A program made the position numbers and the translations under genes. Shown in pieces: positions 54,074-62,970 of a DNA stretch of 64,000 bases. The DNA comes from CAYRDC01 sp964422925 (GTDB lineage Bacteria; Bacteroidota; Bacteroidia; Chitinophagales; S012-47). The stretch spans positions 24,127 to 88,126 of the forward strand of contig CAYRDC010000010.1 of NCBI GenBank assembly GCA_964422925.1. Reading direction: 5' to 3'. The notes under the pieces were generated by a model, which did not search any database, was not told the origin of the DNA, and saw only the letters and a program-made list of their open reading frames with translations. Numbering within the stretch: position 1 is the first letter of the stretch; each line of letters starts with the position of its first letter.

Positions 54074-56647
54074 TCAGTTAAAGGGTTCAGCTCTCTTTCG
54101 AAGTTCGTCCAGGCCGGGTTCATCCGGATTCAGTGGCTCGCCCGGATGAATGATCTTTACCGGGCAGGCTTCCGCTGCTTTTACCAGATCAGCAAAAGTT
54201 CCGGCTTTGGGATCCTCGATGTATGCCATTTTATCCTTATCATAGGCAAACATCCGGTCATTCAGGTTTATGCATTCATTGCACGATGTGCAAAGCGGTG
54301 TTTCAATCCAGGGTTCAGCGCTTACCAGGCTTTCTTCCGCCTCTTGTTTTTCTCCGGTTTCAGCCTCTGCCGTTTGCTCCTGCTCCGCGGCCTCCTTTCC
54401 GGCTGGTTCCCTTGTGGCCGGGGGCGCGGTGGTAAGCCCTGTGCCAATCAGCGCGTTGGTGTCCAGATCGAGCAATACGGCTGTAAGCCGTTCCATAGCT
54501 TCGGCAGCGGTCTCTTCTTTCACTTTTTCCAGTTCTTCTCCATGGGCTTTCCGGAGGGCTTCGATTTCAGCCTCTTTTTCAGCTTCCCATTCCTTCCGGG
54601 CACGGGCCAGCGCCTGCTGAACGTGGTAATTGCGGATGCCACCGTTTTCCTGCAGGAAATGCCAGAAATCAAGCCGCTCGCGGCAGGCCAAAACCACCGG
54701 CCAGCTCACGGCCACGGCATGCAGTTCATTGTCCGGATCTACCATCCAGATATAAGGAATCTTCCCAATGGTATCCGGCTCATCCATAGCCAGGTATTCA
54801 TTCACCGGCACCAGGTCGTCTGTCCAGTATGACCTGGGAATTGGCATGAACAAACCGGAAAACTGTTTATGTATGGCAATGTAATCCGCGTAGGTAAACG
54901 CGATTTCCTGCGGCTCTTCGTCCCTGACCTGAAGTGTATAAATTGGCCAGTCATTTTCCGGCTGTGGGTTATAGCTGATGTCAAACCGGCTGCCCCACTG
55001 TCCGCTAATGTCGCCACGGTACAGGTATCCTGGGAATTCCCGGCTGTCTACGGCTGCCGCGGCACGGATATATTCATCCGCCTTGCTCTGATCAGAAGGA
55101 TTGAACAAATAAAACAAAGCCGGAGAGAAGGAATCAAGCCCTTCCGTTATGCCCCGGCAAATGGCTACCGGGCTGATGGTGGTAGCCTGCAGGGTGAAAG
55201 CATCGCGGTGGGAAATGGTTATGGCCCCCAGTTCCTGGCGGACCAGTACATGCGTGCCAGATTCCCGGCCGTTCAGCAGAAAATCCACTTCCTCTTCATG
55301 CCGGAACACCATGATCCGCACGGGCATATCCGTTGCCAGCAACCGGCTGTAATCGCTCAGTTCATGGTTCATCAGGGTTTGCTGGTCGGTAATGTAAATG
55401 ACCGGAGGAGATGCCTGCAATTCTTCCCGGGTAAAGGCCATCCAATCAAAAGACTCAAAATAATCGTTGTGGACGGTTGGGTCATATTTACCATCTGCCT
55501 CCAGTTCGGCCATACGCACGGTAGCTACCAGTTCCGCGGCATTTTTCATGCGCGCCTCAAACCGCAGGGCCGTATCGCGGGAGCCTTTACCCCGCGGTAC
55601 CGGGGCCATGTCGGCCCTTGGGAAATAATCTTTCCACCGGAATGATTTCTGCTTGTACCATTCATTTTGAACGAGGATCACCGGATGGGACAACAAGGTT
55701 TCCGCGTCAGAAAGGGTTTTTATCAGCCGGTTGATCCGCTGCACCCGTTCTTCCGGCATGGGTTCTGACCCCCGGGTGGGTATTACCGAGGCCAGGGCTT
55801 CAAAATTCAGGTGCGATTCCGCGAAATCCAGGCTCTTTTTCAAGTCGCCCGCTTCGGCAGACCGCTTTTTGTCCCGCTCCACATCCAGTAAATCAATCAG
55901 CCGGGCACGCAGGCGCTTTGCCTTCTTCAGGTACCGGTTGCGGTGCGTGGTATATTTGAAGTTCAGGATATGCGCCAGCAACCAAACGGGTAATTCCCTG
56001 CTGAAAGGAAATAAGCGCCCTTCCCCCGGAAGTGCTTTGAGCAGTAACTTCCGGTCGGCTTCAAAAGATGTTTTATCCTCCCCTTTCAGGTGCATTTTAG
56101 CACGGATCTCATCCAGTACCGCGGTAATGGTCTCAACAGCCGGCAACGGACCGGCATGATCCGAGACCTTTTGCCTGACCTGCGCTTCCAGGGCCGGCAA
56201 TACGGATTTCAGCAAAGCAGCCTGCTTGTCATCCGGGGCAAACGATTCCACCACAAGGCGGATAATATCATGCAGGGGCCGGCAAATTGCTTCCGGATCA
56301 TCGTTGCCGAAGGATTCTGAAACCCAAAGCGGGAATTCGGGTTGTGCCACCGGTTTATCCAGGAATGGAGCCAGCAAAGCCGGATACAAAGCGCCTGATT
56401 TGGCAGTTGGCAGACCCCCTCCGGTTCCCGACCTGAAAAAATTACGCAGGCTCTGCCACCATGCTTTTTGTTCTTCTTCCGGAGCAGGTTCAGCTTCCGG
56501 CAAAAACGGCAGTTCGCTCTTTTTCTTTTTTCGTTTGCGTGTGCCTGTTTCCGCTCCCGGTGGCTGATGAAAGATGGATTGCACTTCTGGAGCGTCTTCC
56601 CGGAAAAACTCGCTAAAAGAGACCTCTTTGGTTTTTTTGGCGGTCAT
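54074..56647 (-). CDS. 857-residue ferredoxin-like protein, kor-rnf operon
   Basis: A cytoplasmic protein with no recognised domain in its first two-thirds; a basic patch (KRKKKK, about 38-43) and mostly helical segments lie early. From about residue 390 it aligns by eye with the C-terminal module of the 1259-residue protein: YDPTVHNDYFESFDWMAF with YNPEEHDREIAAMSWKDL, SPPVIYITD with LPPVLILAD, VNEYLAMDEPDTIGKIPYIW with VAEYLETDPGQREGVIPVIY, then a coiled coil. It ends in a single-cluster ferredoxin domain, C786/C789/C792 and C828-Pro. It lies between korB and rnfB, so a scaffold or electron relay between the oxidoreductase and Rnf is inferred. Confidence 0.82.
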   Translation of the reverse strand: MTAKKTKEVSFSEFFREDAPEVQSIFHQPPGAETGTRKRKKKKSELPFLPEAEPAPEEEQKAWWQSLRNFFRSGTGGGLPTAKSGALYPALLAPFLDKPVAQPEFPLWVSESFGNDDPEAICRPLHDIIRLVVESFAPDDKQAALLKSVLPALEAQVRQKVSDHAGPLPAVETITAVLDEIRAKMHLKGEDKTSFEADRKLLLKALPGEGRLFPFSRELPVWLLAHILNFKYTTHRNRYLKKAKRLRARLIDLLDVERDKKRSAEAGDLKKSLDFAESHLNFEALASVIPTRGSEPMPEERVQRINRLIKTLSDAETLLSHPVILVQNEWYKQKSFRWKDYFPRADMAPVPRGKGSRDTALRFEARMKNAAELVATVRMAELEADGKYDPTVHNDYFESFDWMAFTREELQASPPVIYITDQQTLMNHELSDYSRLLATDMPVRIMVFRHEEEVDFLLNGRESGTHVLVRQELGAITISHRDAFTLQATTISPVAICRGITEGLDSFSPALFYLFNPSDQSKADEYIRAAAAVDSREFPGYLYRGDISGQWGSRFDISYNPQPENDWPIYTLQVRDEEPQEIAFTYADYIAIHKQFSGLFMPIPRSYWTDDLVPVNEYLAMDEPDTIGKIPYIWMVDPDNELHAVAVSWPVVLACRERLDFWHFLQENGGIRNYHVQQALARARKEWEAEKEAEIEALRKAHGEELEKVKEETAAEAMERLTAVLLDLDTNALIGTGLTTAPPATREPAGKEAAEQEQTAEAETGEKQEAEESLVSAEPWIETPLCTSCNECINLNDRMFAYDKDKMAYIEDPKAGTFADLVKAAEACPVKIIHPGEPLNPDEPGLDELRKRAEPFN

Positions 56648-56683
56648 GGTTGAAGCTTCAATACATTCACACTTATTGTCGTC

Positions 56684-57637
56684 TCAAACAGCAAACTTAT
56701 CCAGCTCGGCATTCAGGGCCGCTTCTTTTTCCTCGGCCGTAAAGCCAAGGTTATGCGCCCCGTATTCATCGTACCTTTCGACATCTTTATTTTGGTACAA
56801 CAAGCCGAGATAGATATACTCCCGGTCATCTGCCAGTTGACGGGCCGCATTCAGGTCCGATGGATCATGTTCCTTGATATGCTTAAAGCTTTTTGCCAGT
56901 TCTTCCGGCATTTTGATCCCATTTTCATGGTCGAGCAGGCAAAGGGCATCGCGGTTGCCGGTCAATTCCTCCACCAACTGGGGCATAAATACCGGGCAGC
57001 GCTGCAGGATATGCACAAAGGAAAAGCCTTTATGCTCGTAGGCAGCTTTAACGGTTTCGTACATATGTGCCGGGTTCCAGTCGGCCGTTTGGGCCACAAA
57101 GGAAACATTGCTTACCCCAAGGGTAGTCTGCACCGGGCTAATGGGTTCCAGCACCGAACCCCTGGGCGTAGTATTGGAAACCGTGCCTTTCCGGGAAGTC
57201 GGGGATACCTGCTTTTTGGTCAGTCCGTAAATCTGGTTATTGAACAGCAGCACGGTCATGTCCATATTGTACCGGATGGCATGGATCCAGTGCCCTGTCC
57301 CGATGGCACAGCAGTCGCCATCCCCGGTGATAACAAATACATGCAGGTCGGGCCGCCTGAATTTGATCCCACAGGCTACCGGGAAAGCACGTCCGTGCAG
57401 CCCGTGAAATCCATAGGTATTCATATAGTGCGGAAAGCGGCTGGAGCAGCCAATTCCGCTCACAAACACCGTTTTAGCCGGGTCGAGCTGTTTTTCACGG
57501 CAGAGTTTATACACGGAATTCAGCATAGCATGATCTCCACAACCCGGGCACCATTTGGCTACCCCGCCTTCATAATCTTCCAGCGCATAACGGGTAATGG
57601 GAATTTCGGGAACTACATCTGGTTTTAAGCCGAACAT
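56684..57637 (-). CDS. korB: 2-oxoacid:ferredoxin oxidoreductase, beta subunit
   Basis: A 317-residue thiamine diphosphate-binding subunit that oxidatively decarboxylates a 2-oxoacid (2-oxoglutarate most likely) to the acyl-CoA with reduction of ferredoxin. WCPGCGDH (29-36) and GIGCSSRFPHYM with C64 provide Fe-S ligands. GDGDCCAIGTGHWIHAIR at 105-122 is the TPP/Mg2+ motif, with LLFNNQIYGLTKKQ following. It pairs with the fused gamma-alpha subunit 29 bp upstream. Substrate assignment rests on the two-subunit arrangement and is not certain. Confidence 0.93.
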   Translation of the reverse strand: MFGLKPDVVPEIPITRYALEDYEGGVAKWCPGCGDHAMLNSVYKLCREKQLDPAKTVFVSGIGCSSRFPHYMNTYGFHGLHGRAFPVACGIKFRRPDLHVFVITGDGDCCAIGTGHWIHAIRYNMDMTVLLFNNQIYGLTKKQVSPTSRKGTVSNTTPRGSVLEPISPVQTTLGVSNVSFVAQTADWNPAHMYETVKAAYEHKGFSFVHILQRCPVFMPQLVEELTGNRDALCLLDHENGIKMPEELAKSFKHIKEHDPSDLNAARQLADDREYIYLGLLYQNKDVERYDEYGAHNLGFTAEEKEAALNAELDKFAV

Positions 57638-57666
57638 TGCTATTGGTTCTTATTGGGTTTTACAAA

Positions 57667-59556
57667 TTAATTCATATTCAGTTCCTGGCGGATCCGTTCC
57701 AGCACCTTGCCCGGACGGATCGGCTGGCCGTGCACATTGGAGTAACAATCGATATCCATCAATGTCCGCGCCCGGAGTATCCAGGCCAGCTGGCTGTAGC
57801 GCCTGGTTTCCGGGGTGATGAGCGGGTCGTTGGCTTCATCGCTGTAATTGATTTCCACGGTCAGTACCTTCTTGAATTTACTGAAAATATCTTTCAGGCC
57901 GGGTTCCAGCGGGCTCAGGAAGCGCAGGTGCAGGGAAGAAACCCTGGCCCCGGATTTCCGGGCCTCATCCACGGCTTCTTCAATAGCGCCCAGGGTGGAG
58001 CCCCATCCCACCAGTAACAGGTCTCCTTCTTCATCTCCAAAAATTTTTGGAGGTTTCAGGGTGCGGGCTACCGCGGCCAGTTTGCGGCTGCGCATAGCCA
58101 TCGCCCGCTGATTGGTCTCCGGGTCATAGGCCACCTGGCCATTTTCATCATGCGCCAGGCCGGTCAGCCGGTACATCCCGTTGGGTTGACCGGGTACCGG
58201 GCGTTTGCTTAAACCGGTTTCAGTATCCCAGTCGTAAGGTTTTACCTTTTCATCCCACGGGCTCTGGTCCACAGGCGGTGAGAACCAGTCGTGATTGATC
58301 TTCGGACGGGGGAATGGTTGCTGTCCGGTGGCAAGATTGGCATCCGTCAGCATAAATACCGGCATCCGAAAGGCCTCGGCCAGCTTCCGGGCTAAAATCA
58401 CAAACTGGTAACATTCTTCAATGGTGGCGGGAGCAATGACGATCTTGGGCGTATCGCCCGGCTGTCCGTAAACGGCTGCCAGCAAATCGCCTTGTTCCAC
58501 CTTGGTGGGCAATCCGGTGCTCGGGCCCCCGCGCTGTACATCCACAATCACGAGAGGTATTTCCGCCATTACCCCCAGGCCGATGAATTCTGTCTTGAGG
58601 GCAATGCCCGGCCCCGAAGAAATGGTCATGGCTGTCTTACCGGCATAAGAAGCACCCAGGGCAAAACCAATGGCCGCTATCTCATCCTCGGCCTGGTGAA
58701 TCAGCCCTCCGGCATTTTCAATGCATTCCGCCATATAATGCGATGCGGAAGTGGCCGGTGTGATGGGATACATAGACACCACTTCAATGCCCGCGGCAAT
58801 GGCCCCGATGCCAATGGCTTCATTGCCGTTCATGACCACCAGTTCTTCATCGGTTTCCATAGGAGGGATATCAAATTCCAGGTCCAGGTTGGCATCTGTC
58901 CATTCATAGCCGGCATGCAGTAAGGCAATGTTGGAGTCAATGACTTTCTGGCTTTTTTTGCGGAAGATATGCCGTATCTGATCTTCGGCTTTTTCCAGGT
59001 TTCGCCTGTAAATGCGGCAGAGCATACCCAGCACCCACATATTCTTTCCTTTCCGCGGGTTGTCCACAATTTTCAGGCATTCGGTTTCCATAGGAATTTC
59101 CCTGACATCATACCCCCGCTGCCTGAAGTCTTCCAGCGCATCGGTATATTGTTTCCGGATGGTTTCCGATTCGGAACTGGCCCATTTGTTTTCCAACAAC
59201 ACAATGGTACCCGGTTTAAAAGCATCCTGTTCAATACGGCCATACATTACCTGCTCGTTCAGGGCTACCACGAGGTCGGCTTCATTGCCCATGTTGGTGA
59301 TCTTGTGCGACCCGATACGGATCCGGATACCCGAAGCGCCAGCCTTTGACCGGGCCGGTGGCTGAATTTCTGCAGGAATAATTTCTACGGTCCATACCCC
59401 GTTGCCCATCTTGGCGGAAATGGCCCCGAAACTCTGCCCGCACTTCTGGGCTCCTTCCCCGGAATCGCTCACCACTTCCACAATATGTTCTGTCAGCCCG
59501 GTGGGACGGGTTCTCTTTTTTTCATCTGCTACCAGTGTTTCAGTTTTGGAACTCAT
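57667..59556 (-). CDS. korA: 2-oxoacid:ferredoxin oxidoreductase, fused gamma-alpha subunit
   Basis: A 629-residue subunit in which the gamma (CoA-binding side) domain, about 20-200 (SDSGEGAQKCGQSFGAI, GNEADLVVALNEQVMYG), is fused to the alpha domain from about 230 (GNEAIGIGAIAAGIEVVSMYPITPATSASHYM). This fusion is usual for KorA of Bacteroidota and many other bacteria. Together with KorB it forms the enzyme that charges ferredoxin. It is first in the 11-gene operon; a -7 box and palindrome lie about 115 bp upstream, the only clear promoter for the whole unit. Confidence 0.93.
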   Translation of the reverse strand: MSSKTETLVADEKKRTRPTGLTEHIVEVVSDSGEGAQKCGQSFGAISAKMGNGVWTVEIIPAEIQPPARSKAGASGIRIRIGSHKITNMGNEADLVVALNEQVMYGRIEQDAFKPGTIVLLENKWASSESETIRKQYTDALEDFRQRGYDVREIPMETECLKIVDNPRKGKNMWVLGMLCRIYRRNLEKAEDQIRHIFRKKSQKVIDSNIALLHAGYEWTDANLDLEFDIPPMETDEELVVMNGNEAIGIGAIAAGIEVVSMYPITPATSASHYMAECIENAGGLIHQAEDEIAAIGFALGASYAGKTAMTISSGPGIALKTEFIGLGVMAEIPLVIVDVQRGGPSTGLPTKVEQGDLLAAVYGQPGDTPKIVIAPATIEECYQFVILARKLAEAFRMPVFMLTDANLATGQQPFPRPKINHDWFSPPVDQSPWDEKVKPYDWDTETGLSKRPVPGQPNGMYRLTGLAHDENGQVAYDPETNQRAMAMRSRKLAAVARTLKPPKIFGDEEGDLLLVGWGSTLGAIEEAVDEARKSGARVSSLHLRFLSPLEPGLKDIFSKFKKVLTVEINYSDEANDPLITPETRRYSQLAWILRARTLMDIDCYSNVHGQPIRPGKVLERIRQELNMN

Positions 59557-59664
59557 ACCATTTCATTTTAAGGGTAAAACCTCAAGCTTATTGGTTGTAT
59601 TTGACAAAGTAGTACAGCTTCAACCAATGAATAGATGACAAAAGTCAGTTAAAACTAAAAAAAC

Positions 59665-59678
59665 CTAACGATCGTTAG
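59665..59678. promoter_or_regulatory. 14-bp palindrome at the kor-rnf promoter
   Basis: CTAACGATCGTTAG is a perfect inverted repeat immediately downstream of the -7 box on the minus strand, overlapping the expected transcription start (near 59672). The form resembles sites of TetR-type repressors, which is an inference from shape only. As RNA it would be a short stem followed by seven U residues, so attenuation is an alternative reading. Confidence 0.5.
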
Positions 59679-59686
59679 CAAATATA
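59679..59686 (-). promoter_or_regulatory. -7 box TATATTTG for the kor-rnf operon
   Basis: Read on the minus strand this is a perfect TAnnTTTG. A good -33 TTG is not present at standard spacing. It lies 122 bp before the korA ATG, with no other perfect box between. Confidence 0.5.
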
Positions 59687-59818
59687 ACAGATTTCAAGGT
59701 CTGTATAACGAAATTAGGTTACTTTATCGCTTCTTTTTAGCGGATTATTGACAAATAATCGTGGAGCAAGTATACCATAAGTATCTGAAAGGATGTGGAT
59801 AAAGCAGAAGAGAACTCT

Positions 59819-60499
59819 CTAACGCAGGCTGAATACAAGGCCGGCAGACACTCCGGCATTGCGGAAATCGCCTTCGAAAAGGGCCGGGTCGCTGGTTTGT
59901 CCGGCAGCCGGCAAATACCAACGGGCCAGGGCCGCAAAATCATTTTTGATTACAGGTACCTGGTAATAAACCCGGCTGAAAATGAAAAGATGATTGCTGA
60001 TGCCGAAAAAGACCTGAGCCTGCGGGGAGAAATTAAACACTGTATACTTTTTGAAATGATCTTCCGGCAAGGGGCTGTCGGAAGGGCGGCTAAAGCGGGC
60101 GGAACCGTAATCCAGAGCCAGGCCCAGCCCTAACGATACAGCATTGCCGACATGAGGAAATGCGCCAAAGCTTACTGTACCGGTATTCATGGTCATATCC
60201 AGCCGGTTGTCAGTGGATGTGCTCCGCTGGGCGGTAAAACCGGACCGGTGGGCAAAATCAAAATTAACCGCGATAGGCCCGAAAGCAAGGCCTCCCGATA
60301 CGGCAGGTCCGTATAAAGCGTGCAACTCACCTACTTGTTGCGAAGGATTCAAATTATTGGCCAGGGAAAGGATCTGGTTCACCTGCGTTAGCGGCAGGTA
60401 GGTGTAGTTGTAGCCCCCGCCTCCATAGAAACTGAATTGAGCAAATACGGCAACGCTGCTGAACAATACGGCAAAATATCCCCCCAATTTCCCGAGCAT
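59819..60499 (-). CDS. Secreted beta-barrel-like protein
   Basis: A 226-residue protein with signal peptide (VLFSSVAVFAQ) and repeated amphipathic strands rich in Gly, Tyr and Phe (FSFYGGGGYNYTYL, AVSLGLGLALDYGSARF, LFIFSRVYYQVPVI), closing with AGLVFSLR. This fits an outer-membrane barrel of eight or so strands, but no named family is recognised. It lies upstream of the kor-rnf promoter on the same strand, separated by about 260 bp. Confidence 0.75.
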   Translation of the reverse strand: MLGKLGGYFAVLFSSVAVFAQFSFYGGGGYNYTYLPLTQVNQILSLANNLNPSQQVGELHALYGPAVSGGLAFGPIAVNFDFAHRSGFTAQRSTSTDNRLDMTMNTGTVSFGAFPHVGNAVSLGLGLALDYGSARFSRPSDSPLPEDHFKKYTVFNFSPQAQVFFGISNHLFIFSRVYYQVPVIKNDFAALARWYLPAAGQTSDPALFEGDFRNAGVSAGLVFSLR

Positions 60500-60948
60500 A
60501 GAAGTATAATATTAAATGACTGGAGGGTATTTTGCCAAAAAAGGATAATTGAATCCGGGCTTGACGGCAACGAAAATACCCTTTTCCGCTTGATCTGTCA
60601 AGGTCAGCCGGGATTTTAAGTGGGATTTAAGATGTTGTAACAGAGCCCTCCGCGATGAAACGGTAAGCGTAAAAACCCACCCGGGTAATCCATCCTACCT
60701 GGCAGTAAAGCGGTTTACCGGACGGAACTGCCAGCTCGGATCAGGGCAAAGGAAAACAGATAAATTCATCGTTTTTCAGTTTAATTAACAGTTTCAATGC
60801 CTGTATACGAGTCATAAATCACAGGAAATGCCCTTTCCCCCATTCACTTTTCCGTATCTTTGTACAGTTAAAACATTTTAATTGCCCGCCAATCCACACA
60901 TTCTTTAGCCAAATTTTCTTATAGATCATCATAGTAATTTCTCACATC
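60500..60948. other. 450-bp divergent intergenic region
   Basis: No gene is recognised. It contains the promoter for the 606-residue protein (60855-60862). Confidence 0.5.
60855..60862 (+). promoter_or_regulatory. Candidate -7 box TATCTTTG
   Basis: An exact TAnnTTTG match about 90 bp before the ATG at 60949. It would leave a leader of about 80 bases. Confidence 0.5.
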
Positions 60949-62769
60949 ATGCCGAAAGCACATTCATTTCATATTCCCGTTATGGGAATAGGATTCACCA
61001 TTGATACCCCTTTAAAGGTTTCCCAATACGGGATGGACTCCGTAATCTCCATTGGAGATGACAAACTCATTGAAAAGCTGCGGAAAATGTATTGCGCCAG
61101 GTACGGAATACCATACCGGGCGATCACCGAAGATGACAGGGACTACCGGGCCAAAAGGATCACTGCCTACCTGAACCTGATCAACCGGTTGGCAAAAAGA
61201 AAATTTGAAGAATTCAGGAATACCGCCACGGAAAAAAGCAGCAGGGTAAAGGAATACTTCAATATGCTGCCGGACAGCTCAACCCTCAAACAGGAATTCA
61301 ATAAGCTGGCAGCAAAATTTCCCAACCTGAACGAAATAAAAAGCTGGATAAAAGACAACCTGTCGATGGGCAGCATTGACGTAAATGTCATGACCAAGAT
61401 TGACAAGGATAATTATTTTAGAGGAGAAAAGTTGCCCGTGGAATATAATGATGCCCATGCTGCTCTCAGGGGATACGCGAACAGTGATTTAAACTCTTCC
61501 ATTGTGTTTTCTGCCGGGATGAACCCCAGGCTGTACAGCTACCTGGAGCAATTTGAAGATTTCTATCCGGATGAGAATGGGGAAATAAAGAAGAAGATAG
61601 TTTTAAAAGTAAGCGACTACCGGTCGGCTTTCATACAAGGAAAATTCCTGGCAAAAAAAGGGTTGTGGGTTTCGGAATACCGGGTAGAATCCGGCCTGAA
61701 CTGTGGCGGGCATACCTTTGCCACGGATGGTTACCTTCTGGGGCCCATCCTGGCTGAATTCAGGGACAAACGGGAAGAACTGATCCGTTCGGTTCATGAG
61801 ATCCTGGCACAGGCACTTACCGTGAAAAAGCGCCCGGTTCCCAAATCAGCATTACCATTGAAAATTACCGCCCAGGGCGGTGTGGGTACCGCGGAAGAAC
61901 ACCAGTTTCTGATCGAACATTATCATCTTGATTCCATCGGATGGGGCACTCCTTTCCTGTTGGTCCCCGAAGTGGTCAACATTGATAATTATACACTGAA
62001 TCGACTGGCCGAAGCCAAAGAAGAGGACCTGTATTTAAGCAATATCTCACCCCTGGGGGTTCCGTTCAACAACCTGCGCGGCAATACCAAAGACATTGAA
62101 AAACAAGCGCTGGCGGATAAGGGACGGTCCGGTAGTTCATGCCCCAAGAAATTCCTTGCCTTGAACAAGGAGTTTACGGAAAGAGGGATCTGTACGGCTT
62201 CCCGGCAATATCATCATTTAAAAATAAAAACGCTTGACAAAGCAGGTTTATCCGCGGAAGAATACCAGGCTGAGCTGGAAAAAATGAATGAAAAATCCTG
62301 CATTTGCGTAGGCTTGGGGACAGCCGTCTTACTGGTCAATGACCTGGATACCAGGGTGGAAGGACTCGGTGTTTCGGTTTGTCCCGGGCCGAACATGGCC
62401 TATTTCTCAAAAATCATGAGCCTGGCCGATATTACTGACCATATTTACGGCCGGGCCAACATGATCACCCGGACGGACCGCCCGAATATGTTTGTAAAAG
62501 AGCTGAAAATCTATGTCGATTACCTGAGAAAGCAGATTGCCCGCGAGGAACCGCCCCTACCTCCACGCCAGGAAAAACGTCTGCTCGCATTTGCTGAAAA
62601 TTTAAAAGAAGGGATTAAATACTACCAAAGGTTATTCAGTGGCCTGAATGACAGGTTTCAAAACACCAAATCCACGATTCTGCGGGACCTGGAAAACAGT
62701 AAAAAAGTTCTGCAGCTTCTCCGCCTGAAAATAGAAAGCCTTTCGATGGCAAAGGCTGTCGCGCACTGA
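60949..62769 (+). CDS. Uncharacterised 606-residue protein, TIM-barrel-like with conserved cysteines
   Basis: A soluble protein with no signal peptide. The opening FHIPVMGIGFTIDTPLKVSQYGMDSVISI recalls the first strand and loop of FMN-dependent TIM-barrel oxidoreductases (nitronate monooxygenase/IMPDH-like), though no full family signature is seen. Cys-containing motifs follow: SGLNCGGHTF near 250, SSCPKKFLALNKEFTERGICTASRQY near 400, KSCICVGLGTAVLL near 450 and VSVCPGPNMAYFS near 480. A C-terminal helical region (about 520-600) may be a coiled coil. The cysteines could bind a metal or Fe-S cluster (inference). Own promoter; no partner gene. Function unknown. Confidence 0.8.
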   Translation: MPKAHSFHIPVMGIGFTIDTPLKVSQYGMDSVISIGDDKLIEKLRKMYCARYGIPYRAITEDDRDYRAKRITAYLNLINRLAKRKFEEFRNTATEKSSRVKEYFNMLPDSSTLKQEFNKLAAKFPNLNEIKSWIKDNLSMGSIDVNVMTKIDKDNYFRGEKLPVEYNDAHAALRGYANSDLNSSIVFSAGMNPRLYSYLEQFEDFYPDENGEIKKKIVLKVSDYRSAFIQGKFLAKKGLWVSEYRVESGLNCGGHTFATDGYLLGPILAEFRDKREELIRSVHEILAQALTVKKRPVPKSALPLKITAQGGVGTAEEHQFLIEHYHLDSIGWGTPFLLVPEVVNIDNYTLNRLAEAKEEDLYLSNISPLGVPFNNLRGNTKDIEKQALADKGRSGSSCPKKFLALNKEFTERGICTASRQYHHLKIKTLDKAGLSAEEYQAELEKMNEKSCICVGLGTAVLLVNDLDTRVEGLGVSVCPGPNMAYFSKIMSLADITDHIYGRANMITRTDRPNMFVKELKIYVDYLRKQIAREEPPLPPRQEKRLLAFAENLKEGIKYYQRLFSGLNDRFQNTKSTILRDLENSKKVLQLLRLKIESLSMAKAVAH

Positions 62770-62970
62770 AACCGGCCGCTATAATGAGCTGCTATATTTG
62801 GCGGGTTTGTTTACGATATAAACCTATTTTGCCTGATTTACAAGGCCCTGGCATCCGGCAATAAGAATGGAAGCGATTCCATTTCAAGGCTTGAAATGAA
62901 CCCGGATTGGATAAAAAACAGCTACCTACCGGAAACGAAGGCAGTACAGACTTCATAAGAAACTGCTTAA

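Noticed and set aside
30220..60660. GCCCTCCGCGATG occurs near 30227 and again near 60643
   Set aside because: A 13-base match between two intergenic spots in 64 kb can arise by chance, and the flanks do not align.
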